This document shows positions 35,080-43,844 of a DNA stretch of 64,000 nt, in pieces. Both the position numbers and the translations under genes were made by a program. The stretch's first letter is position 1, and each line of letters opens with the position of its first letter. The DNA is from Bin80 sp965116685 (GTDB lineage Bacteria; Bacteroidota; Rhodothermia; Rhodothermales; Bin80), in assembly GCA_965116685.1 (NCBI GenBank), contig OZ220707.1, positions 62,001 through 126,000 on the forward strand, in the 5' to 3' direction. Under the pieces are notes generated by a model, which saw only the letters and a program-made list of their open reading frames with translations, did not search any database and was not told where the DNA came from.

Positions 35080-35886
35080 ATGGAAGGCGTTAGGCGGGTT
35101 ACGACCCAAACGTTCCGCCAGATGAAGGGTGCCGGCATACCGATTGCGATGCTTACGGCATACGACTATACCATGGCGCGCATATTGGACCGCGCGGGGG
35201 TGGATGCCCTCTTGGTGGGGGACTCGGCGTCGAATGTCGTAGCGGGCCACGAAACAACCCTTCCCATTACACTGGAACATATGATATATCATGCTCAGTG
35301 TGTGGTTCGGGCTGTAAAGCGTGCTCTTGTCATTGTGGATCTACCATTTGGTACCTATCAGGGCAATAGCAAAGAAGCATTGATTTCCTCGATTCGTGTG
35401 ATGAAGGAAGCGGGAGCTCATGCAGTGAAGATTGAGGGGGGGACGGCTGTTGTGTCTACGATTGAGCGGATCCTTCAGGCTGGGATTCCGGTCATGGGGC
35501 ATTTGGGGTTGACCCCTCAGAGTATTTACCGATTTGGGACCTACAAGGTACGTGCCAGAGAGCCAGAAGAGGCCGATCAACTCCGGCAGGATGCGCTTGC
35601 GCTAGAGAAAGCGGGGTGCTTTGCCATTGTTTTAGAGAAAATTCCGGCTAAATTAGCTGGAGAAATTTCGGCATCCTTGAAGATTCCTACGATTGGTATT
35701 GGAGCGGGGAATGCATGTGATGGTCAAGTACTGGTCATCCACGATGCATTGGGGTTAAATAATGATTTTCATCCACGTTTTGTCCGCCGCTATGCGAATC
35801 TAATGGATTCGATTTCAGAATCTGTTAAGAATTATGTAGAGGATGTGCGGGGTCACTCTTTTCCATCATCCGAGGAGAGTTATTAG
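35080..35886 (+). CDS. panB: 3-methyl-2-oxobutanoate hydroxymethyltransferase
   Basis: 268 residues. PIAMLTAYDYTMARILDRAG, LVGDSASNVVAGHETTLPIT and VIVDLPFGTYQ are the family motifs; EGGTAVVSTIERILQAGIPV and GHLGLTPQSI follow. It transfers a hydroxymethyl group from methylene-tetrahydrofolate to 2-oxoisovalerate to give ketopantoate, the first step of pantothenate and CoA synthesis. No other pan gene is in the window. It follows ompH by 44 nt and precedes surE by 31 nt on the same strand. Confidence 0.96.
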   Translation: MEGVRRVTTQTFRQMKGAGIPIAMLTAYDYTMARILDRAGVDALLVGDSASNVVAGHETTLPITLEHMIYHAQCVVRAVKRALVIVDLPFGTYQGNSKEALISSIRVMKEAGAHAVKIEGGTAVVSTIERILQAGIPVMGHLGLTPQSIYRFGTYKVRAREPEEADQLRQDALALEKAGCFAIVLEKIPAKLAGEISASLKIPTIGIGAGNACDGQVLVIHDALGLNNDFHPRFVRRYANLMDSISESVKNYVEDVRGHSFPSSEESY

Positions 35887-35917
35887 TCTATGAGTCTTCA
35901 TCAAGTCATCAACGAAT

Positions 35918-36718
35918 ATGATTAGTTCTCGTCGTCGCCCGCTGATTTTGGTTACAAATGACGATGGGATTCAGTCTCCTGGAATTCGTGCCTTAACAAA
36001 GGCGATGGATGAGGTGGGGGATGTGATGGTTGTGGCTCCCCTTGATGATCAGACGGCGGTGGGACATTCAATTACGCTGGACCAGCCTATTCGGGTGGAG
36101 ACCTATAACTTTGGGGATGAGTTAAGTCATATCCGGGCTTTGGGCATTACGGGAACCCCCTGCGATTGCATGAAGCTGGCATTGCATGAGTTATTGCACC
36201 GTAAACCGGACTTAGCGGTCAGTGGCATTAACAGGGGCTCCAACATCGCCATTAACGTAATCTATTCGGGCACGATCAGTGCGGCAACAGAATCCTCGGT
36301 GAACGGGATTGATTCCATTGCCTTTAGTCTTGATTCGAAAGACCCGGATGCTGATTATTCTCCTGCAGGTAATTATGCCAGGGTGATCGCACAGAAAGTG
36401 CTCAGAAGTCAACTGCCGAGAGGCGTTGTTCTCAGTGCAAATATTCCCGCTTTACCTGAGAATCAGATCAAAGGTATTCGGGTTGCCCGCCAGGCTCGAT
36501 CAAGATGGGAAGAGGGTTTTGTTGGGCGAAGGGATCCCTCAAACAGGTCTTATTACTGGTACCGCGGTATGATGAATGTATTGGATACAGGCGATGATAC
36601 CGACACCGGGGCGCTCGAAAATGGATACGTATCAGTCACGCCGCTACAGTATGATCGTACTGCCCATGGGTGTATCAATGTACTCAAGACATGGCGCTGG
36701 TCAGAGCCTTCAGGTTAA
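35918..36718 (+). CDS. surE: 5'-nucleotidase / phosphatase SurE
   Basis: 266 residues. LVTNDDGIQSPGIRAL (DD at residues 15-16) is the metal site, VVAPLDDQTAVGHSITLDQP follows, and VSGINRGSNIAINVIYSGTI is the SurE signature with the second metal ligand. It removes phosphate from nucleoside monophosphates and short polyphosphates in the cytoplasm. Its stop is one base from the stop of the convergent threonine dehydratase gene, with no room for a separate terminator. Confidence 0.95.
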   Translation: MISSRRRPLILVTNDDGIQSPGIRALTKAMDEVGDVMVVAPLDDQTAVGHSITLDQPIRVETYNFGDELSHIRALGITGTPCDCMKLALHELLHRKPDLAVSGINRGSNIAINVIYSGTISAATESSVNGIDSIAFSLDSKDPDADYSPAGNYARVIAQKVLRSQLPRGVVLSANIPALPENQIKGIRVARQARSRWEEGFVGRRDPSNRSYYWYRGMMNVLDTGDDTDTGALENGYVSVTPLQYDRTAHGCINVLKTWRWSEPSG

Positions 36719-36719
36719 A

Positions 36720-37685
36720 TCAGGTCGCACTGAAATAGGATTGCATCTGACTAAGACCGACATTCCCGCCACTCAGAACAATTCCCACCTTCATCCCGCC
36801 TGCATCAACTGCCCCGCTTAGTAGGGCAGCCATCCCCAAGGCACCCGTTGGTTCAACAACGATCTTCATTCGCTCCCACAGCAGTTGCATGGCGGATATA
36901 ATTACTGCATCAGATACGGTTACGATCTCGTGTGCAAGGTCACGTATGATCTCAAAGGTCAGGATCCCAAGTGATGGTGTGCGAGCACCATCTGCGATGG
37001 TTTTTGGATTATGCACCGTATGCAGGACACCGCTCTTGAAGCTGAGTGCAGCATCATTTGCTGCATCGGGTTCGACCCCAATGACCTGGATCGTTGGGCG
37101 GATCGCATGGGCGGTAAGTAGAGAACCAGACAGCAGCCCACCGCCGCCACATGGGACCAGGAGTACGTCTAAATCTGAGTAATCCTGCAGCAGCTCTAGT
37201 GCGGCAGTCCCCTGACCGGCGATAATATGCGGGTGATCATACGGGGGAATAATCGGGAGTCCCTGTTCTGCAGCCAGTTGCTCTGCCAGTGCTTCACGGC
37301 TGATCTCATTCCGATCATAGGGGATTATTTTCGCCCCGTATTCAGCTGTTGCGGCCCGTTTTACGGATGGGGCATCGTGGGGCATGACGATTGTGGGCTG
37401 GATACCCAGATGCGCTCCAGCAAGTGCAACGGCCTGGGCATGATTGCCGGAAGAAAACGTAAGAACCTCTTTGGTAGAGGCTGGAAGTTGACGTAATGTA
37501 TTGTAAGCGCCTCGGAATTTAAAACTTCCCGAGCGTTGAAAATTCTCACACTTGAAGTACACGCGTGCCCCTACGCGTGCATCCACGGTCCTGGAGGTGA
37601 AAACAGGAGTTTTATGGATGACATCCCGAAGCTGTTCGGCGGCCGAACAGACATCTTCAAACCCTACATTATAGGGTACAGTCAC
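36720..37685 (-). CDS. PLP-dependent threonine/serine dehydratase
   Basis: 321 residues. SGSFKFRGAYN holds the PLP lysine (K56), TFSSGNHAQAVALAGA binds the cofactor ring, and LVPCGGGGLLSG binds its phosphate. There is no C-terminal ACT domain, so it belongs with the short catabolic threonine dehydratases or serine racemases rather than with biosynthetic IlvA. It deaminates threonine or serine to a 2-oxo acid. The start codon is GTG, overlapping the DUF4342 stop by 4 nt (GTGA), so translation is likely coupled. Confidence 0.9.
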   Translation of the reverse strand: MTVPYNVGFEDVCSAAEQLRDVIHKTPVFTSRTVDARVGARVYFKCENFQRSGSFKFRGAYNTLRQLPASTKEVLTFSSGNHAQAVALAGAHLGIQPTIVMPHDAPSVKRAATAEYGAKIIPYDRNEISREALAEQLAAEQGLPIIPPYDHPHIIAGQGTAALELLQDYSDLDVLLVPCGGGGLLSGSLLTAHAIRPTIQVIGVEPDAANDAALSFKSGVLHTVHNPKTIADGARTPSLGILTFEIIRDLAHEIVTVSDAVIISAMQLLWERMKIVVEPTGALGMAALLSGAVDAGGMKVGIVLSGGNVGLSQMQSYFSAT

Positions 37686-38014
37686 GGCAGGTCATCTGGA
37701 TCTTGTGAAGAGCTCCGCTCAATGCCTTCAGAAGGCTCACGTTCAATACGTACCGTGACTTGTGTCACGAGCGCTGCGATTGCAGCAACCGCCGCAAAAA
37801 ATGGAGCAAGCAAAACGGCTGCACCAGAACCTGCGAGACCCACGTACATGGGAAATTCGGCAAGGGTTCGGCCATCTTTGAGAATGGATATTTTGCGTGC
37901 ATTTCCTTCTCGTGCAAGTTCTTTCACTTTATCGACTAGTTGGGAGCCCTCTACCTTGATTTCTTCAAAGCGCTCTCCGAGCCGCTCTCCTATATTATTG
38001 TTTCGTGAAGTCAT
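37682..38014 (-). CDS. DUF4342-domain small membrane protein
   Basis: 110 residues from the ATG at 38014; an in-frame extension to 38077 has no support. FEEIKVEGSQLVDKVKELAR, EGNARKISILKDGRTLAEFP and one hydrophobic segment (VGLAGSGAAVLLAPFFAAVA plus AIAAL) then TVRIER match the DUF4342 pattern: a helical, charged N-terminal half and a short membrane part. Function unknown. It overlaps the dehydratase start by 4 nt. Divergent from the glycosyltransferase gene at 38205. Confidence 0.8.
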   Translation of the reverse strand: MTSRNNNIGERLGERFEEIKVEGSQLVDKVKELAREGNARKISILKDGRTLAEFPMYVGLAGSGAAVLLAPFFAAVAAIAALVTQVTVRIEREPSEGIERSSSQDPDDLP

Positions 38015-38204
38015 AGATGGAATTGGAATGCTGTTGCTATTAGGTACGCAATTGGCCGTTTGTAGTTGCAAGTGCACAATTTGGAACTGCTCAAATTACA
38101 CGGATTGCATGATTCACGATAGACGGCTCGGATCCGGGAACGAACTTTCCCAGGTAAGTGAGTATTTTCGGTGCAGTTAGATCTATTTTCTTGAACACAG
38201 ATAA

Positions 38205-39341
38205 ATGGGTGAGGGTCGAAGGATTGTACTTGTTGGTCCGATGTATCCCTACCGGGGAGGCATTGCTCATCTGTCCGAAACGATGGCGGCAGGTTTGATC
38301 GCCCGTGGACATCAAGTTCATGCCATCACGTTTACACGCCAGTATCCAGAATTTCTCTTCCCGGGTCGAACTCAATATGAAACTGGAACAGATACCGAAA
38401 GGGCTGTTGAGACTGAGCGACTGATTGATTCGATCAACCCTCTGTCATGGTGGAAGGCCATCAAACGTATCCGAGAGCTGGGGGCAGAGGTAGTAATTTT
38501 TCGTTACTGGATGCCATTTTTCGCCCCCGTTTTTGGTACGATGGCACGTAGGCTTGCCCGTAATAATATCACTTCTTTGGTTGTAGTTGATAATGCATTG
38601 CCACATGAGCACCGGCTGGGAGATATCGCTTTAGGACGCTACTTCTTCAAGGCAGTACAAGGATGTGTGGTGATGTCGTCATCGGTGGGAAAGGATTTGG
38701 ATCAACTTGAAGTCTCTTGCCCGCGCGCGTTTGCACCGCATCCGGTCTATGATATCTTTGGCAAGGCGGCTAATCAAACTCAGGCACGTTCAAAATTACA
38801 GCTGGATCAGAATTCACCAGTGATTCTTTTTTTTGGATTTGTACGACGATATAAAGGTCTTCATATTCTTTTAGACAGCATGCAGCAGGTTCGGGATACA
38901 CTCCCGGATATCTGCTTAATCGTGGCAGGCGAGTTTTATGAAGACGAGGCATCCTATAGGAATAAGGTTGAGTCATTGGGACTATCCGGGCAGGTGAGGT
39001 TCGTCAATGAGTACATTCCCAAAGATGAGGTGGCTGATTACTTCGCTGCAGCCAATGTGGTCGTACAGCCGTACTTGTCCGCAACTCAGAGTGGGGTTGC
39101 ACAGGTTGCCTATCAATTTGATGTTCCTGTGATTACTACGGATGTAGGTGGGCTTGCCGAAGTTGTACCTCATGAAGAATCGGGGCTCATTGTTCCCCCG
39201 AATGATCCATCTGCTTTGGCCAAAGCCATCGTACGGTATTTTGTAGAGGGGATGCAAGACGATCTTGTAGGGGGAGTGCAGCGCCATAAACAGTCTCTGG
39301 GATGGGACAAGCTGCTCACTGCAATTGAATCAATCATGTAA
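38205..39341 (+). CDS. GT4-family glycosyltransferase
   Basis: 378 residues. The N-terminus has VLVGPMYPYRGGIAHLSETM, a GT-B donor-cleft start with a Gly-rich loop, and VILFFGFVRRYKGLHILLDS opens the second Rossmann domain. GGLAEVV followed by ESGLIVPPNDPSALA is the EX7E region that binds the nucleotide sugar. It adds a sugar to a lipid or glycan in the cytoplasm. It stands apart from the glycan cluster at 43845-49993 and precedes the M28-like lipoprotein by 15 nt on the same strand. Confidence 0.9.
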   Translation: MGEGRRIVLVGPMYPYRGGIAHLSETMAAGLIARGHQVHAITFTRQYPEFLFPGRTQYETGTDTERAVETERLIDSINPLSWWKAIKRIRELGAEVVIFRYWMPFFAPVFGTMARRLARNNITSLVVVDNALPHEHRLGDIALGRYFFKAVQGCVVMSSSVGKDLDQLEVSCPRAFAPHPVYDIFGKAANQTQARSKLQLDQNSPVILFFGFVRRYKGLHILLDSMQQVRDTLPDICLIVAGEFYEDEASYRNKVESLGLSGQVRFVNEYIPKDEVADYFAAANVVVQPYLSATQSGVAQVAYQFDVPVITTDVGGLAEVVPHEESGLIVPPNDPSALAKAIVRYFVEGMQDDLVGGVQRHKQSLGWDKLLTAIESIM

Positions 39342-39356
39342 TCTGTGTGCATTCTA

Positions 39357-40487
39357 ATGAATGGTAGATTCTATCGTGTGATCTATTGTAGTTGTTTCTC
39401 TCTGGTATTATCCATTGCAGGCTGTGCTGCCCTGGATCAAGCCAGCTCAGAGAATTTTTCAAATCCATCGTTATGGCAGCCTGCCAGTGTAATTCAGGAT
39501 GCTCGGCAGTTGGTGTTGCAGCAAGAGTCTGGACAACCTCAGGATATTGCAGCATATATGGCTGCTCGGATGATCGGAGTGCAGCCCATATTCGGTGACT
39601 CCTTAATTTTCCCATTACAGGGATCCAGACGTGTAATCCAAGGAGGAGAGCTTGGCGATGCAACCGAGCTTGGTGAATCATTTTGGCCTGCCCCCCGATC
39701 AGGTTCAGGTGCATACACCATAACTGAATTTATATCCCCAGAGGATTCCGTAGTGAGTGAGGGGGCGGCCATCGTGGTCCCTGCCTCTGGTCGTATGTAT
39801 CAATTTTCTGGGCATGACACGAGGGTGATTCTGAGAACAGGAAATGTAACTCGGCGCTTAGCATCTGCAGCAGGGGGCAATGCCTTGGTACTGGAGGTCA
39901 CGCCATCTGCTCTTGCGGGCATATCAGGATTGTCTGGGGACAGCATTGCGTTGGGAATGCTTCCCAAGGGCGGGTATGTTCTTCCTGAACCGATACCCAT
40001 AGAGGTTCGGATAGATACCCATGAATCCCCTTTGAATGTAATGGGATTTATTGCCGGTCGGGATCCGCGGTATGCATCACAGCTCATCATTGTTGTTGCA
40101 GATCCGGCATGGATCTCTGTAGATTCAGATTCTTCTCAATGGATGCCTTCGGCAATCCTGCTGGAACTCGCGCGTAAATATGCAGCAGGGCGGATCGAGG
40201 AGGTATTTCCGAGACGGTCTCTGTTGGTTGCTACGGGGACCGGTGCCGCATTACATGCCGTATTTGAATACCCTGTTTGGGCGCGGCAAAATATTCGTGC
40301 CGTGATCGCATTGGGAGGCTCTGGTAACGGTCATGTGCAGGTGGGCAGGGATACGATTCCCATTTTCGGATACTCTTTCCCTGAAATTCATGACCCCGCA
40401 AACCTGGAGGCCTGGATTGCAACGGTATTGGAACAGGTCCACAATATCGTACAGCAACTGGATGATCAGGAGTTTGACGAGGATTAA
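39357..40487 (+). CDS. lipoprotein resembling a metal-ligand-less M28 peptidase
   Basis: 376 residues from the ATG at 39357 (a GTG 12 nt upstream is in frame). The lipobox is SIAGC near residue 23. The body follows the M28 aminopeptidase plan: AAYMAARMIGVQPIFGD early, VMGFIAGRDPRYASQLIIVV where M28 has the NVVG-L-G-DP-L strand, SAILLELARKYA where it has the helix after the GADDN loop, and RSLLVATGTGAALHAVFEYP then IRAVIALGGSG where it has FGAEE and INLD. None of the expected His, Asp or Glu ligands is present at these stations. The fold call is by eye. If right, it is a non-catalytic, membrane-anchored paralogue, perhaps a binding protein. Confidence 0.5.
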   Translation: MNGRFYRVIYCSCFSLVLSIAGCAALDQASSENFSNPSLWQPASVIQDARQLVLQQESGQPQDIAAYMAARMIGVQPIFGDSLIFPLQGSRRVIQGGELGDATELGESFWPAPRSGSGAYTITEFISPEDSVVSEGAAIVVPASGRMYQFSGHDTRVILRTGNVTRRLASAAGGNALVLEVTPSALAGISGLSGDSIALGMLPKGGYVLPEPIPIEVRIDTHESPLNVMGFIAGRDPRYASQLIIVVADPAWISVDSDSSQWMPSAILLELARKYAAGRIEEVFPRRSLLVATGTGAALHAVFEYPVWARQNIRAVIALGGSGNGHVQVGRDTIPIFGYSFPEIHDPANLEAWIATVLEQVHNIVQQLDDQEFDED

Positions 40488-40652
40488 CGGACTTACCAGA
40501 TAGATCCAAGAAAAGTGAATGTCCCAAATTATGGGAATTATCGCTACTGAAACCAAGTAGTAAATCATCAAGGATGAATTTTCTGATTTCACCCATTGTT
40601 ACACAAATACAAATCCATTCAGGCCGAAATAACGTAAGCTCGCAATTCCATA

Positions 40653-41312
40653 TTAGGCGATATTCTTCACCCACATATTTGATGATGACTCTTCAATGAA
40701 TAGACGGCGTAACCATTCATAAAATTCATTCGCTGAGGATTGATGTACGTCTAAATCACCACATCCAATCGCTGCCCCCATGGGGCGTGGCCTTTTCCGT
40801 GTTGCCAACCATGCATGAATCTGAGCCCTCAGTTTTTTGTGATTGCTGAATTTACGATCTCCAAGAGGGATCTTGTCAATATAGTCACAGGAACGGGGCC
40901 AGATTGGATCCCCGTCAGGGATTAATTTGTAAATAAAATTTTCTAACTCGCCCGAAGAATTATTATTAGGCATCATCCAGATTCCTACCCGGGGCTGATC
41001 CTCAATGATTGTTCCAGATCTTTCAGGCCTTACAGGAACTTGAACTCTGAGATGATTCTCCAACTGGCTTGTAAGCTCTTTCCATCGCCCATCTGGATCA
41101 TTATTCGCATCAATGAGAATTCCTATTATTTCTCTACCATAAACTGAAAATTCGAGAGGAATCGACGGCAATAAATTGTTAATGCCCTGTTTATCGATAA
41201 TTTTGAAAGGAGTACTATCACCATGGAGGGATTTCCATATATGTTTGACTACATGCTCGTCACTACTCCCCTCAACGAGTAGTACTCTTTTGGAATCTAC
41301 ATCTCTGGACAT
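40653..41312 (-). CDS. TOPRIM-like protein (DUF3226 type), partner of the AAA ATPase
   Basis: 219 residues. RVLLVEGSSDEHVVKHIW (E14) is a TOPRIM motif 1, and IIGILIDANNDPDGRW gives the DxD-type acidic cluster (D68, D72, D74). NNNSSGELENFIYKL adds acidic residues at 122 and 124 in the position seen in DUF3226/OLD-type TOPRIM nucleases. Such domains cut or nick nucleic acid with two metals. It starts 4 nt after the stop of the ATPase gene, so the two are one operon. ATPase plus separate TOPRIM is the layout of PARIS and related anti-phage modules; which type this is cannot be settled here. Flanking genes are unrelated. Confidence 0.72.
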   Translation of the reverse strand: MSRDVDSKRVLLVEGSSDEHVVKHIWKSLHGDSTPFKIIDKQGINNLLPSIPLEFSVYGREIIGILIDANNDPDGRWKELTSQLENHLRVQVPVRPERSGTIIEDQPRVGIWMMPNNNSSGELENFIYKLIPDGDPIWPRSCDYIDKIPLGDRKFSNHKKLRAQIHAWLATRKRPRPMGAAIGCGDLDVHQSSANEFYEWLRRLFIEESSSNMWVKNIA

Positions 41313-41316
41313 GCAG

Positions 41317-42462
41317 CTATCTCACCTCAATATCCTGGTCAGCTGCGATTTCGAGATGTTTCTCGGAATACTCTACTGTTCGTATTTGACCGTCCTTGTT
41401 ATCCAAGCGAACCAATGTTCCTTCAGCTTTTTCGTTCTCAATCGCGGCTTTTGCAAAGGCCCTCACGCAATCAAAGCTATGGGTTGTGGCAAAGACCTGC
41501 ACATTGAATTTTTGGGCAGCTTCTAGCACTATGCTCCAGAAACCCCTCAGTGCAGAGTGGTGAATTCCATTTTCAACCTCATCAATGACTAGGAAACCAT
41601 CACGGTTATGAGCCAAAGCAAGGACAGTAGCGAACGAGCGGATAGTCCCGTCTCCAAGGCTATTTAGAGGAACATAGCTAGGAAAATTGCCTGCCTTCAC
41701 CATGATACGGCGACCTTCACGACGAAGTCTTCCATTTGTGTCCCCGACCGCAACAATCCGATTGATCTTTTTTTCTGTCAGGTTGATGGCTCTGAGTCCC
41801 AGAGATTCCGCACTGATAATAACCGTTTTATCCCAAAAACGAGCTAGCGCAGAACTACTCGGAAGCTCTGGACCGAGTGATCCGCATTCAACGGATTCTG
41901 GCAAATTTGAATCGCCCAAAATTTTTCTTCGTAATGCGCGGGGCATATTAAGAAACGACTGAGGCTTAAAAAAATTTGATGATCCCAAGAAACATGGAAT
42001 AATGGCTTTTGAATCATGATAGGTAACCCTGAGGGCCTGTGGGCTTGAATCTGAAGGCATAGCTTCAGGGAACAAATCTAGCTGCGTAGGAGACAATTCG
42101 CTCGTTGTGGTTATTTCAATACGAAGCTGATCCTCGTTGGTATTCGGACCAATTGAGATCGTTTGACCAGGAGAGGCATATCTATCAAAAAAAAGAGTCG
42201 AGTAGTCTAGAATGAAATCCTGCTCTTCCGTGTGGAGAATTACGTATTCATGCCTCTTATGTAAGAGTTCTTCAAATATATCGTAACGTCCTCTGGCCGC
42301 GTATACACGCACCGCTTCAAGAACAGTGGTCTTACCAACTCCATTTCGACCGGCAAGTAGAGTAACGCGTCCCAATTTTTTAATTGAAAGATCTTGGATC
42401 CCCCGAAAATTCCTAATTGATAAATCAGGGAGGTGCAATTTGGGGGATTGATTTTCCGACAT
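41317..42462 (-). CDS. OLD/ABC-type AAA ATPase, partner of the TOPRIM protein
   Basis: 381 residues. Walker A is GRNGVGKTT (38-46) after the NFRGIQDL strand typical of SMC/RecF/OLD ATPases. The ABC-like signature is NSLGDGTIR (267-275), Walker B is FLVIDEVENG (290-299), and the switch His is in FATTHSFD (H328). All parts for dimer-type ATP hydrolysis are present. In OLD, Gabija and PARIS systems such an ATPase senses or gates a TOPRIM nuclease. The gene ends with a weakly related tail and is followed after 4 nt by that nuclease candidate. A 7-bp inverted repeat lies 9 nt before its start. Confidence 0.85.
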   Translation of the reverse strand: MSENQSPKLHLPDLSIRNFRGIQDLSIKKLGRVTLLAGRNGVGKTTVLEAVRVYAARGRYDIFEELLHKRHEYVILHTEEQDFILDYSTLFFDRYASPGQTISIGPNTNEDQLRIEITTTSELSPTQLDLFPEAMPSDSSPQALRVTYHDSKAIIPCFLGSSNFFKPQSFLNMPRALRRKILGDSNLPESVECGSLGPELPSSSALARFWDKTVIISAESLGLRAINLTEKKINRIVAVGDTNGRLRREGRRIMVKAGNFPSYVPLNSLGDGTIRSFATVLALAHNRDGFLVIDEVENGIHHSALRGFWSIVLEAAQKFNVQVFATTHSFDCVRAFAKAAIENEKAEGTLVRLDNKDGQIRTVEYSEKHLEIAADQDIEVR

Positions 42463-42470
42463 ACTGGTAA

Positions 42471-42517
42471 TTCGAGGATTTATGATTAAATGAATTGAGG
42501 AGTAGGTACCCCTCGAA
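42471..42517. promoter_or_regulatory. 7-bp inverted repeat upstream of the ATPase/TOPRIM operon
   Basis: TTCGAGG (42471-42477) and CCTCGAA (42511-42517), 33 nt apart, 9 nt before the ATPase start codon. Short enough to occur by chance, but its place fits an operator or a leader stem that could restrain expression. No regulator gene is next to it. Confidence 0.3.
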
Positions 42518-42613
42518 TACGCGAATGCGACATGCGACTACAAAGTTAAGTAATTACAAGCTTAGAGTCACTTTTTTTCCTGTAGATTAGAATCAACCGT
42601 GCTCAAAAACCAA

Positions 42614-43261
42614 CTAAAACAGTACCCCAATCATGATCGCCCAACCCTCATTATTCAGGACAGTTAATGCACCCGTTTCGGAATCAGGCTTGGTCACATC
42701 ACTTTGCCCTCGATAATATCTCGCCTCCAATGATAAGCGTTGAGCCGCCACATCGAAATCAATTCCAGCCCCGACCATCAGGCCATAATCAAGGGTTTCA
42801 ATGGATTCGTCTTCTTCAATAAAGATCTGTCCAGTATCAGTGGATTCCACGAGAATCGCAGACTCTACTACAAATAAAGCTGCACCTCCAAGAAAAATTC
42901 GAGGCCGAACAATCCCCGAGGACTCGAAACGGAATTGAAGCAGAACGGGGGCCGATAGATACGATGACCTGCTAGTTAGTAGACCTGGAAAATCATTGTA
43001 TTGTACCCGGGTTTTCGCGCCCATACGAAGGTAGAGTAACTCGCCAACTGCACTAAGCCCGCCGACAATACGTAACTCAGCTGTCCCTCCTCCGGCAACT
43101 CCTGTAATGCTTTCCCATGCAGTTTCACCCGCGGCTAGGTTGCCGACAAAAGTTGTATTCGTGATGCCAAATTTCAGTCCCCCGGTTACACGCTGTGCAT
43201 TGACAGATGCCGTTCCTGTCAGAAAAAGTCCAAATAATATCAGCAGCTTAAGGCTTCGCAT
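42614..43261 (-). CDS. small outer membrane beta-barrel (PorT/OMP_b-brl type)
   Basis: 215 residues with signal peptide MRSLKLLILFGLFLTGTASVNAQ. The body alternates short beta strands (GGLKFGITNTTFVG, GGLSAVGELLYLRMG, YLSAPVLLQFRFE, RIFLGGAALFVVES, YGLMVGAGIDFDV, RLSLEARYYRG) and ends WAIMIGVLF with a terminal aromatic residue. This is the eight-strand porin-family pattern common in Bacteroidota. Role unknown. It is downstream of nothing obvious: 151 nt separate it from the ATPase operon on the same strand. Confidence 0.85.
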   Translation of the reverse strand: MRSLKLLILFGLFLTGTASVNAQRVTGGLKFGITNTTFVGNLAAGETAWESITGVAGGGTAELRIVGGLSAVGELLYLRMGAKTRVQYNDFPGLLTSRSSYLSAPVLLQFRFESSGIVRPRIFLGGAALFVVESAILVESTDTGQIFIEEDESIETLDYGLMVGAGIDFDVAAQRLSLEARYYRGQSDVTKPDSETGALTVLNNEGWAIMIGVLF

Positions 43262-43545
43262 ATATCGGCAGGTTGGTCAGATTCTGGAGAAAATGTAAAG
43301 GTAAGATAGCATGTATTATAGAAAGTCGAACAGAAATATAACTCCAATCCCAAGATGCCTTGCACTCCGAGATGCAGAACTGGAATTCTAGGAACTGGAT
43401 TGCCACACGGAACGCATTAAACAGCGACCTGAACAGGATCGGACTACTTTCGTGCTTCAAAATCTCCGTATATTTGCGCGGATACGCTTGCCGAGCCATG
43501 GAACCGCAACCATAGGCTACCGTAAGCGGACAGTCGCCCTCTCTA

Positions 43546-43833
43546 ATGCCTATTTCAAGAAAAGAAGTTCGTCACATTGCAAAGTTGGCCAAACTGCGAT
43601 TTACAGAGGCCGAAGAGGAAGTCCTGGCTCATGACATGAGTCGAATTCTTGATTATATGGGTACGTTAAACCAACTGGACACCTCAGATATAGAGCCGGT
43701 TACGCATGTACATGATCTCACACATGTGGTACGTGCAGATTCCGTCCGGGAGCGTATAAAGCATGAAGAAGCACTTAGCAATGCACCGGATACCGATGGA
43801 GATTACTTCCGGGTTCCGAAAGTCATTGGGTAG
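43546..43833 (+). CDS. gatC: Asp-tRNA(Asn)/Glu-tRNA(Gln) amidotransferase subunit C
   Basis: 95 residues, full length. VRHIAKLAKLRFTEAEEEVL, ILDYMGTLNQLDTSDIEPVT, VVRADSVRE and the C-terminal DGDYFRVPKVIG are the standard family segments. GatC stabilises GatA and GatB, which amidate mischarged tRNA; neither is in the window. It begins the plus-strand run with the YfhO gene 11 nt downstream. The 284 nt upstream hold no gene that can be supported. Confidence 0.93.
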   Translation: MPISRKEVRHIAKLAKLRFTEAEEEVLAHDMSRILDYMGTLNQLDTSDIEPVTHVHDLTHVVRADSVRERIKHEEALSNAPDTDGDYFRVPKVIG

Positions 43834-43844
43834 CAATCGGCTCT

